Assembly (NCBI GenBank): GCA_024655885.1
Contig: JANLFN010000014.1
Coordinates: 17,773-81,772 of the forward strand
DNA: 64,000 bases
DNA from: Eubacteriales bacterium
GTDB lineage: Bacteria > Bacillota > Clostridia > Acetivibrionales > JANLFN01
Reading direction: 5' to 3'
The translations under genes and the position numbers were made by a program. Every line of letters starts with the position of its first letter. Within the stretch, counting starts at the first letter, position 1. The notes below the pieces were generated by a model. That model made no database searches and had not been told where the DNA came from. It was given only the letters and a program-made list of their open reading frames with translations. Positions 53,026-60,499 of this stretch are shown here, piece by piece.

Positions 53026-53439
53026 TTGAGAGTGGCAGAGGAGAATAAAAAGAGAATTCCCCTGTGGCTGTATCCCGAAACCATAAAAAAGGTAGATGAG
53101 CTTTTCCCGAAGGACAACTGCAAAAGCCGGAGCGAGTATATAGAAAAGGCCATTCACTTTTACAGCGGATATATCACATCCGGTGAAAACAACAAATATC
53201 TTCCCAGTGCAATCACTTCCACCCTTTCCGGCATCGTTGAAAGCTCCGAAAACCGTATTGCACGGCTGCTTTTCAAGCTGGCGGTGGAGATGTCCATGAT
53301 GATGAATGTTCTTGCGTCTACCGTTGAGATCGATGAGACCCTGCTGCAAAAGCTCCGGGGAAAATGCATCAACGATGTAAAAAAGACCATCGGCTCCGTT
53401 ACCTTTGAGGAAACAGTGAAATATCAAAAGGGTAAGTAA
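53026..53439 (+). CDS. relaxosome accessory protein (MobC-like)
   Basis: A 137-residue protein. The N terminus (NKKRIPLWLYPETIKKVDEL, then NCKSRSEYIEKAIHFYSGYI) is a ribbon-helix-helix domain, followed by a helical part. It probably binds the oriT repeats and helps the relaxase. The start is TTG at 53026, with ACGGAG 5 nt upstream. The relaxase begins 11 bp after its stop. Confidence 0.72.
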   Translation: MRVAEENKKRIPLWLYPETIKKVDELFPKDNCKSRSEYIEKAIHFYSGYITSGENNKYLPSAITSTLSGIVESSENRIARLLFKLAVEMSMMMNVLASTVEIDETLLQKLRGKCINDVKKTIGSVTFEETVKYQKGK

Positions 53440-53450
53440 GGTGATATGCT

Positions 53451-55226
53451 ATGCCCAGGATCATATTCAAATGTCGGTACTTGAAAAATGCACCCAAAGC
53501 ACACCTGGTAAATCTGGTAGAATATGTTGCTACCCGTGAAGGTGTTGAAAAAATTGATGACAGTTCCAGAACTCTTCCTGCGACAAAAAAACAGCAGCAG
53601 CTGATTTCTGAAATCCTGAAAATACTGCCGGATACTGCTGACCTATTCGAGTACGAGGACTATCTGAAAAATCCGACAAGCGAAAATGCATCGGAGTTTA
53701 TTTCTATTGCTCTTGAAAACAATCTCGATCTGATTGGTAAAAAGAAAAATTTTGTAGACTACATCGCCAATCGTCCGAGAGTTGAAAAGTTCGGCAGCCA
53801 CGGACTCTTTACGGATGAAGGTGTACCTGTTGTACTATCAAAAGTTGCTGATGAAGTATCAAACCATTCCGGAAATGTGTGGACAAATATTGTATCCCTC
53901 CGGCGAGAAGATGCAGAGAGGCTGGGATATGACTGTGCAAAACCGTGGCAGGATTTGATCCGGGCACAGCGGAACGTTATCGCGGAAAACATGAAGATCG
54001 CTCCGGAAAATTTGCGATGGTATGCTGCTTTTCACAATGAGAGCCATCACCCGCATATCCACCTGATTGCTTACTCCATCAATCCCAAAGAAGCCTATGT
54101 CACAAAGCAGGGGATAGAAAACATGCGGGGAAGTCTCGCACGGGAAATCTTCCGCCAGGACCTGATGCAGATTTATGAAAAGCAGACGGAACGACGCAAT
54201 GCCCTGAATAGACAGAGTCGTGAGGCCATGCAGGACATCATTGCTCAAATTCGTTCAGGGATATGTGAAAATAAAAATATAGAAGAATTGATTGCCCGCC
54301 TTGCTGAAAAGCTCAAGCATACTTCCGGCAAGAAACAATACGGTTATTTAAAAGCTCCCCTCAAGGTGCTCGTTAATCAGATTGTCGATGAGCTTGCAAA
54401 GGATGAAAGAGTGGCAAAATTATACGATAGTTGGTACGAAATGCGCAATGAAGTTTTAAGCACGTATGCTGACAAGCTGCCGCCGCCTCTTCCATTGTCG
54501 CAGCAAAAAGAATTCAAAAGCATTAAAAATATGGTGATTGCTGAAGCATTAAATATCGGCAGTCACCATTTCACTTTTGAGCCGGACGAGGAACAGGATA
54601 TATCAATAAAAGGTGACATTGATATTGCTGCTGGTATCACATGTTTTGAAGAATCTGCAAAGCTCGGAAATGTCAACGCACAGTATATGCTCGGCAGGAT
54701 TTATCTCAAATCAGACAGCGGGCATGAAAATATAGAAAAGGCATTGCAGTGGCTGGGGAAAGCTGCGGACAACGGAAATGCTCCCGCACAGTATGCAATG
54801 GGAAAGCTGTACCTTGCAGGAAGCCATGTGGAAAAGAATATACAGAAAGCTGTGGAGATGTTCACCAAATCTGCAGAGCAAGGCAATCAGCATGCGCAAT
54901 ATGCCCTCGGCAAACTGCATCTTTTGGGGCATGATGTCAGGCAGGATAAGGAAACAGCGGTGCATTGGCTGTCGGCAGCTTCTGCACAGGGAAATATCTA
55001 TGCAAAGTATTTGCTGGAACGCATGGATTCCTTCAAAGACCCATCCATACTCCTTGCAGCAACACGCTTGATGCATCACTTGGGCAACATCTTTAGAGAG
55101 AAGTATCAGAAAGCTTTTGGCAATCCTCTCATCCAGGTTGACCGCAAGCTTCGCAAAAAAATCATGGAGAAAAAACTGGCGCAAGGTCACGCATATAACG
55201 ACCATGCGCCACATCAAAGCTATTAG
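53451..55226 (+). CDS. MobP3-type relaxase with C-terminal Sel1 repeats
   Basis: A 591-residue protein. The relaxase domain (about residues 1-290) has the metal-binding His cluster FHNESHHPHIHLIAYS, with His199, His202 and His204. It nicks oriT and stays bound to the DNA during transfer. The C-terminal part (about 395-540) holds Sel1/TPR-like repeats: GNVNAQYMLGRIYLKSDSGH, NAPAQYAMGKLYLAGSHVEK and NQHAQYALGKLHLLGHDVRQ. These probably mediate protein contacts in the relaxosome or with the coupling protein. AAGGTGATATGCT precedes the ATG. Confidence 0.9.
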   Translation: MPRIIFKCRYLKNAPKAHLVNLVEYVATREGVEKIDDSSRTLPATKKQQQLISEILKILPDTADLFEYEDYLKNPTSENASEFISIALENNLDLIGKKKNFVDYIANRPRVEKFGSHGLFTDEGVPVVLSKVADEVSNHSGNVWTNIVSLRREDAERLGYDCAKPWQDLIRAQRNVIAENMKIAPENLRWYAAFHNESHHPHIHLIAYSINPKEAYVTKQGIENMRGSLAREIFRQDLMQIYEKQTERRNALNRQSREAMQDIIAQIRSGICENKNIEELIARLAEKLKHTSGKKQYGYLKAPLKVLVNQIVDELAKDERVAKLYDSWYEMRNEVLSTYADKLPPPLPLSQQKEFKSIKNMVIAEALNIGSHHFTFEPDEEQDISIKGDIDIAAGITCFEESAKLGNVNAQYMLGRIYLKSDSGHENIEKALQWLGKAADNGNAPAQYAMGKLYLAGSHVEKNIQKAVEMFTKSAEQGNQHAQYALGKLHLLGHDVRQDKETAVHWLSAASAQGNIYAKYLLERMDSFKDPSILLAATRLMHHLGNIFREKYQKAFGNPLIQVDRKLRKKIMEKKLAQGHAYNDHAPHQSY

Positions 55227-55237
55227 GAGGAATTCGC

Positions 55238-55357
55238 ATGAAGAAGAACTACCTGCAGAAAAAAGAAAAGCTCCCCGTCTCTTATATATTCTCAAGACTG
55301 AAGCCACCTGTGAAAAGGGTGGCTTATTTTCGCAGGTCGGGCAAGCGGAAACGCTGA
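55238..55357 (+). CDS. possible 39-residue basic peptide
   Basis: ATG at 55238 follows TTAGGAGGAATTCGC, an excellent ribosome site. The peptide is strongly basic (MKKNYLQKKEK ... RRSGKRKR). No family is known to me. It overlaps the hairpin at 55303-55330, so its translation could influence read-through into the primase-like gene. Confidence 0.35.
   Translation: MKKNYLQKKEKLPVSYIFSRLKPPVKRVAYFRRSGKRKR
55303..55330 (+). terminator. attenuator-like hairpin before the TOPRIM gene
   Basis: AAGCCACC pairs with GGTGGCTT with a purine-rich loop, followed by ATTTTC. A similar element lies before the coupling-protein gene at 56881. Confidence 0.55.
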
Positions 55358-55372
55358 CAAAGGAGGATCGCT

Positions 55373-56854
55373 ATGGCAGAGTACGTACATTTTACCGATG
55401 AGCAGAAACAGCGTGCAAACTCCGTTGACCTTGTGGACTTTCTCAGACGGCAGGGAGAGCAGCTCATACGCTCCGGCAGGGAGTGGCGTTGGAAGCGTCA
55501 TGATAGTGTGACAATCCGGGGCAACCGGTGGTTCCGCCACAGCGCCGGGCAAGGTGGTCTGGCCATTGATTTTGTGCAGGAATTTTATGGCCTCTCATTC
55601 CCTGATGCGGTGACACTGCTGCTGGGCGGCGAACAGGGTACGGCGTTTAAGCAAAGTGATAAAAAGGCGCCGGAAGCAGAACGAAAAAAATTCGTACGGC
55701 CGGAGGCTGCCGATAATATGCGCCGGGTATATGCCTACCTCTTGAAGCAGCGGTATATTGACCGGGATGTCCTCACCCACTTTGTCAGAGAGAAAAAAAT
55801 ATATGAGGACAAGGAATATCACAATGTTGTTTTTGTAGGCTATGATGAAAACGGTACTGCCCGGCATGCACATAAAAGGGGAACCTGTTCCGACGCTGCT
55901 GGTTACCGTGGCAATGTGGAAGGCTCCGATCCAAAATACAGTTTCAATTACATTGGTACAAGCAGTATCCTTTATGTATTTGAAGCTCCCATCGACATGC
56001 TGTCATTTATCACCCTGCATAAGAACGGCTGGCAGCAGCACAGTTATGTAGCGCTGGACGGTGTGGCTGAACATGCCATGCTGCATGTGCTGTCAAAAAA
56101 TATGCACATTAAAAATGTGGTATTGTGCCTCGACCATGATCCTGCCGGTATTGAAGCTTCCGGGCGACTTGCAGGCATATTGCATGAGAAAGGATATGCC
56201 AGCGTTTCATGTTTGCAGCCTGCATGCAAGGATTGGAATGAGGACCTGAAAGCGCAGCATGGCATAACACCGATTCCGGCAAAACCGCATCCGAAGCTTG
56301 AAGCCTGCAAAGAGCTGTGCGGAGAGATTCGTTACTTGTGCGGACATATCAAATCCGTGAAAAATCCCCATGAAATGCTGATGGAGCACTATGAAAAAGC
56401 AGTGCTCCTCATGCAGTCATCAAGATCAACCGATAGACAAAAAGCTTTCTTGATGGAACAACTGCTAAGCATGACGGTATATGCGCTGTTTGCAGTGATG
56501 GTGCAATACCGGCAGCTTGAAAAACCGATGAATTTTAAGCAATTGACCGGTGAACTCTGTCACAGCTATCATCCGCACCAGGACCGGGGAAAGCTGAAAA
56601 CCAAAGCAGAGGATATCCAGCAGGATGTCAATGCCATTAATGCTCAGCTCAACACATCTGGAATCCGTACCCTTGAGGAGAAGCAAAAATTAATCGCATC
56701 GTATATGAGTTTTGCACTAAACTGTGTCAAGGCTCAAATTTTTATATGTCTTGAAGAGCAGGAGCAAAAAATTGAAGCTCTGCAAAAGCAGAATGAAGAG
56801 AGAGTCGATTATATGCAGGCTGTTTGCGAAGAATTTATGCAGCCTGGTATTTAG
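55373..56854 (+). CDS. DUF3991 and TOPRIM protein (DNA primase-like)
   Basis: A 493-residue protein. The N-terminal region (WRWKRHDSVTIRGNRWFRHS, QGGLAIDFVQEFYGLSFPDA) is the zinc-less CHC2-like/DUF3991 part. The TOPRIM core holds VVLCLDHDPAGIEASGRLAG. A long helical C-terminal domain follows. Such proteins are thought to prime or process DNA after transfer in conjugative elements. AAAGGAGGATC precedes the ATG. Confidence 0.82.
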   Translation: MAEYVHFTDEQKQRANSVDLVDFLRRQGEQLIRSGREWRWKRHDSVTIRGNRWFRHSAGQGGLAIDFVQEFYGLSFPDAVTLLLGGEQGTAFKQSDKKAPEAERKKFVRPEAADNMRRVYAYLLKQRYIDRDVLTHFVREKKIYEDKEYHNVVFVGYDENGTARHAHKRGTCSDAAGYRGNVEGSDPKYSFNYIGTSSILYVFEAPIDMLSFITLHKNGWQQHSYVALDGVAEHAMLHVLSKNMHIKNVVLCLDHDPAGIEASGRLAGILHEKGYASVSCLQPACKDWNEDLKAQHGITPIPAKPHPKLEACKELCGEIRYLCGHIKSVKNPHEMLMEHYEKAVLLMQSSRSTDRQKAFLMEQLLSMTVYALFAVMVQYRQLEKPMNFKQLTGELCHSYHPHQDRGKLKTKAEDIQQDVNAINAQLNTSGIRTLEEKQKLIASYMSFALNCVKAQIFICLEEQEQKIEALQKQNEERVDYMQAVCEEFMQPGI

Positions 56855-56880
56855 CAACATTATAACTACGGATTTGAAAA

Positions 56881-56918
56881 AAGCCATGTGCGAATGAAAA
56901 ACCATTGGTGCATGGCTT
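56881..56918 (+). terminator. attenuator-like hairpin before the coupling-protein gene
   Basis: AAGCCATG (56881-56888) pairs perfectly with CATGGCTT (56911-56918), followed by TCTTAATTTT. It stands inside the transfer operon. Confidence 0.6.
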
Positions 56919-56946
56919 TCTTAATTTTGCAAGAAGGAGGAAACCA

Positions 56947-58786
56947 ATGCAGGCATCACAGGTGGTTACATTAATCATAGCTGCTGCAACTATGTTTGGA
57001 GTCATCAGTTTTATCATTCTCCTGGCCCATTACTATACCTTAAATGGCATCAAGGCCAGGACTGTAGGTGACGGCCAGCATGGCACGGCAAGGTTCGCAA
57101 CGAAAAATGAAATAAAGAAGACCTATGCTCATGTACCCTATGAGCCGGAACGGTGGCGCAAGGGTATCAACCTGCCCAAGGTGCAGGGGCTGGTTGTGGG
57201 ATGCAAAACGGCTCCAGGATCGGTCACCGCTCTTGTAGACCAGGGGGATGTTCATGCATTGATGATCGGAGCGGCGGGCGTTGGCAAAACTGCCAATTTC
57301 CTCTACCCCAATCTGGAATATGCCTGTGCGGCCGGGATGAGTTTTATCACCACTGATACCAAGGGCGACCTTTACAGGAATTATGGATGCATCGCCAAGG
57401 ACTACTATAGCTATGATGTGTCCGTCATTGACCTGAGAAATCCCACCCGCAGCGACGGCAACAATATGCTGCACCTTGTAAACAAATATATGGATGAATA
57501 CCTTGCCAATCCTGATAATCTCCCAGCAAAAGCCAGGGCGGAGAAATATGCAAAAATTATTGCCAAAACCATCGTCAACTCCGGGGGGACTGGATGCAGG
57601 CTCCTACGGCCAGAATGCATTTTTCTATGATGCAGCCGAAGGCTTGCTGACCGCCGTCATTTTATTGGTGGCGGAATATTGTCCAAACGAGAAGCGCCAT
57701 ATCATATCGGTCTTTAAGCTCATACAGGACTTGCTGGCCCCCTCCGGTGTAAAAGGCAAAAATCAGTTTCAGCTGCTTATTGAAAAGCTCCCGTCAGAGC
57801 ATAAGGCAAGATGGTTTGCAGGTGCAGCCCTCAACACTGCGGAACAGGCGATGCAAAGCGTCCTGTCGACAGCCCTTTCCCGGTTGAATGCATTCCTGGA
57901 CTCGGAACTGGAGCAGATACTGTGCTTTGACACTGCCATCGATGCAGAGCGTTTTTGCAAAAGAAAGTCTGCCATCTTCCTTGTCATGCCGGAAGAAGAC
58001 AACACAAAATATTTTTTAATCTCTCTTATTGTTCAGCAGCTCTACCGGGAGATACTGTCGGTAGCCGATGAGCAAGGAGGAAAGCTTCAAAACCGTGTCA
58101 TGATGTACCTCGATGAGATCGGCACCATACCAAAAATTGAATGTGCAGAGATGATGTTTTCCGCTTCCCGTTCCCGCCGTATTTCCATCGTGGCCATCAT
58201 ACAGAGCTTTGCGCAGCTTGAAAAGAACTACGGCAAGGAAGGAGCTGCCATCATCATCGACAACTGCCAGGACACCATTTTTGGAGGCTTTGCTCCAAAT
58301 TCGGAATCAGCGGAGATACTCTCCAGAAGCCTCGGTAATAAGACGGTTTTATCAGGTTCGGTCACCCGGGGGAAGCATGATCCGTCCCAATCCCTGCAAA
58401 TGATCCAGCGTCCCTTGATGACTCCCGATGAATTGAAGACCCTGCCCAAAGGCAGCTTCATTGTCGCAAAGACCGGCGCCTGTCCTATGAAAACCAGTTT
58501 AAAGCTGTACCTTGATTGGGGCATCCGGTTTGAAAAGGTGTATGAGCTGCTGGAAAAATCCGCCCGCAAGGTGGCCTATGCTGATAAAAAAGAGCTGGAA
58601 GAGGAAATCGTCAAACGTCACATATCATATGAGGATATAGAAGAACAGGAACCATACTCCACATCAGCTCAAGGCGGCATGTCCCTTGCACCTGCTGAAG
58701 AGATTCAGGGGAAAGCATTGAAGTCCAGGCTGCAAACAAAGATAAAAGCACAGCAGCAAATGGAGACGCCGCTGCGCACAGATTAG
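56947..58786 (+). pseudogene. virD4: VirD4/TraG coupling protein with a G-run frameshift
   Basis: A type IV coupling protein that links relaxosome to channel. The N-terminal helix (about 6-28) and Walker A GAAGVGKT (108-115) lie in the first frame; MMYLDEIGTIPKIECAEMMF and SIVAIIQSFAQLEKNYGKEG (Walker B region) lie in the second. The frames meet at a 6-G run (57583-57588). With five G it reads NSGGLDAGSYGQNAFF without a break, giving about 612 residues. Close to its C terminus is QGGMSLAP, resembling the shared tail. Either the gene is dead or the extra G is a sequence error. Confidence 0.85.
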
Positions 58787-58796
58787 GAGGTGCCTG

Positions 58797-59063
58797 ATGG
58801 GCTATTTTGAATCGCTTTATGCATCAGAGCTTCCCCATAGGGCTGTAGCCGTCTACATGTACCTTCGTGACAGGGCGGACAGGGACGGCAAATGTTATCC
58901 GGCGATCGGTACCATCGCTGTAGAATTGAAGCTGTCACGGAGTACCGTAAAAAGAGCCATCGCGGACCTTGAAAAGAGCGGTTATCTTCGCAAGGAGGAG
59001 CGGTGGCGTGAGAACGGGGGCAAGAGCAGCAACATGTATTTTTTAAAATCAGGGATGGGGTAA
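58797..59063 (+). CDS. HTH_36-type DNA-binding protein
   Basis: An 88-residue winged-helix protein: LPHRAVAVYMYLRDRADRDG, YPAIGTIAVELKLSRSTVKR and DLEKSGYLRKEERW. Related proteins act as replication or transfer regulators in elements of this type. After a T run near 59038 a second frame stays open to 59213 (VNCGTVHRELCSELPTLRNI), which looks like a lost C-terminal part, so the annotated end may result from an indel. AGGAGGTGCCTG precedes the ATG. Confidence 0.75.
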   Translation: MGYFESLYASELPHRAVAVYMYLRDRADRDGKCYPAIGTIAVELKLSRSTVKRAIADLEKSGYLRKEERWRENGGKSSNMYFLKSGMG

Positions 59064-59232
59064 CTCTGAAAAACCTTACTTTTACACCAAGGGGGCAGTC
59101 TGTTTATTTGGTGAACTGTGGTACGGTTCACCGTGAGCTATGCAGTGAACTGCCCACTCTAAGAAATATTCAACGTCAGACAAAGAAACAAAATAGTTTA
59201 GTGAATAAATAACATGAAAGGTGGAAGATGAG

Positions 59233-59457
59233 ATGAATTTAGAAAAATCAAGGAATGCGGAATATAAAAAGTGTGCAGCTTTATTGTCTCTGTTGGTTGG
59301 ATTGGATGCTGATGCGGAAGAAAAGATTTATAGATGCTTTCAAAACATGGGAATAGATGACTTTTTTCTTCATCTTGAATCACTTGAACTTGACTTATCC
59401 CAGGAGACTTCTGAGAAGCTGAAAAGTTTAAAAGCTATTATTGAGATATTTGGATGA
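59233..59457 (+). CDS. small helical protein, unknown
   Basis: A 74-residue acidic protein, predicted all-helical (SRNAEYKKCAALLSLLVGLD, HLESLELDLSQETSEKLKSL). No family is recognised. GAAAGGTGG lies 7 nt before the ATG at 59233. It is followed closely by the RadC-like gene, so the two may be co-expressed. Confidence 0.5.
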   Translation: MNLEKSRNAEYKKCAALLSLLVGLDADAEEKIYRCFQNMGIDDFFLHLESLELDLSQETSEKLKSLKAIIEIFG

Positions 59458-59477
59458 GGAAAGGGGGCAGGCATAAC

Positions 59478-60086
59478 ATGAAGAAAAATATGCAGCATAC
59501 CGAAAGCTTTTTAAAAGGGCTGACGACTTTAACAGGACTGCCCTACAAAAAGGTTCGGCAGTATGCAAAAGAAAACAACCCCTTTAATATCTTGGAACAC
59601 CCACATATCATGGAACCAAATGAAAAACAGCTTGAAAAGATAGGACTACTCAACGAATTCATTGCCTCTTATAACCTCCTGAAAATCTACGAAAGTGAGA
59701 AAAAGATTACGCTTAATTCATCTACCGTATCGGGACAGTATTTTTTGGCTCTTTTAGGTGGAATGAAGGATAAAGAAAGGTTCATGGTTGCTTTTTTAGA
59801 TAACGGTAATAACGTGATTGAAACAAAGACCATGTCTGAAGGGAGTGTTGGACAAGCAGTTGTTTATCCCAGAGAGGTATTGAAATATGCCATTGCCTGT
59901 GATTGCAGGGCGATAATTTTAGCCCACATTGTTGTAGGCGGAACACTCTATTCTTCCATGGCGGAACACGGAGAAATTCCTAATCAGTGTAACAGTAAAG
60001 CAAATTATGAAGTGATTGCATTAGGCGAAGCGGTAGTAGAAGAAAATCAGGATAGTTGTCGATATACTCACTCATTTCAGATCTGA
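59478..60086 (+). CDS. RadC-like (JAB/MPN) protein with altered metal motif
   Basis: A 202-residue protein. KERFMVAFLDNGNNVIETKT, SEGSVGQAVVYPREVLKYAI and CDCRAIILAH match the RadC JAB domain, common on mobile elements. The usual H-x-H-P-G-G metal site reads HIVVGG here, and the Ser/Asp part reads SSMAEHGEI, so it should not bind zinc. The end diverges from RadC. It is either a decayed copy or a non-catalytic member. AAGGGGGCAGG lies upstream. Confidence 0.65.
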   Translation: MKKNMQHTESFLKGLTTLTGLPYKKVRQYAKENNPFNILEHPHIMEPNEKQLEKIGLLNEFIASYNLLKIYESEKKITLNSSTVSGQYFLALLGGMKDKERFMVAFLDNGNNVIETKTMSEGSVGQAVVYPREVLKYAIACDCRAIILAHIVVGGTLYSSMAEHGEIPNQCNSKANYEVIALGEAVVEENQDSCRYTHSFQI

Positions 60087-60215
60087 GCTGCCAAACATGT
60101 GGGGTGTTGTGATTCGATGTCTTTCCGTGAGCGGTGAGAGAAAACACATGAAATTTTACCTTCTGCTGACCGGCATATTCTGCCGAATTAATGGAAATAA
60201 AAGGGCAATTGTTAC

Positions 60216-60244
60216 TTGAAATTATTCGCATTTACGAATATAAT
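60216..60244 (+). promoter_or_regulatory. sigma-A promoter of the helicase/methylase operon
   Basis: TTGAAA (60216-60221), a 17-bp spacer and TATAAT (60239-60244), 37 bp before the HTH gene. The preceding 60087-60215 holds no gene. Confidence 0.75.
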
Positions 60245-60281
60245 ATTTTTGGGTAATTATACACTTTAGAGGTGTGAAATA

Positions 60282-60467
60282 ATGGAGTATATGACCGCAA
60301 AAGAAGCTGCCCAAAAATGGAATATCACCGTCCGCCGAGTGCAGATCCTATGTGCGCAGGGACGGATTCAAGGGGCAATGCGCCTTGGCAATATGTGGGT
60401 TTTGCCTATTGGTGTCAAGAAGCCAGAAGATAAGCGGTATACTCATAAGAATTTAGAAGATAAATAA
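60282..60467 (+). CDS. excisionase/MerR-like HTH protein
   Basis: A 61-residue DNA-binding protein: MTAKEAAQKWNITVRRVQIL, CAQGRIQGAMRLGNMWVLPI. This is the short winged-helix form seen in excisionases and in small regulators ahead of defence operons. It lies 32 bp before the helicase start behind a clear promoter, so local control of the helicase/methylase genes is likely. Confidence 0.78.
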   Translation: MEYMTAKEAAQKWNITVRRVQILCAQGRIQGAMRLGNMWVLPIGVKKPEDKRYTHKNLEDK

Positions 60468-60499
60468 TTCAATTGCTTTTGGGGTGGGGGAGATTATAT

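Noticed and set aside
57583..57588. Programmed frameshifting in the VirD4 gene
   Set aside because: The G run alone is not a convincing slippery site, I see no clear downstream structure, and similar indels occur in unrelated genes of the window.
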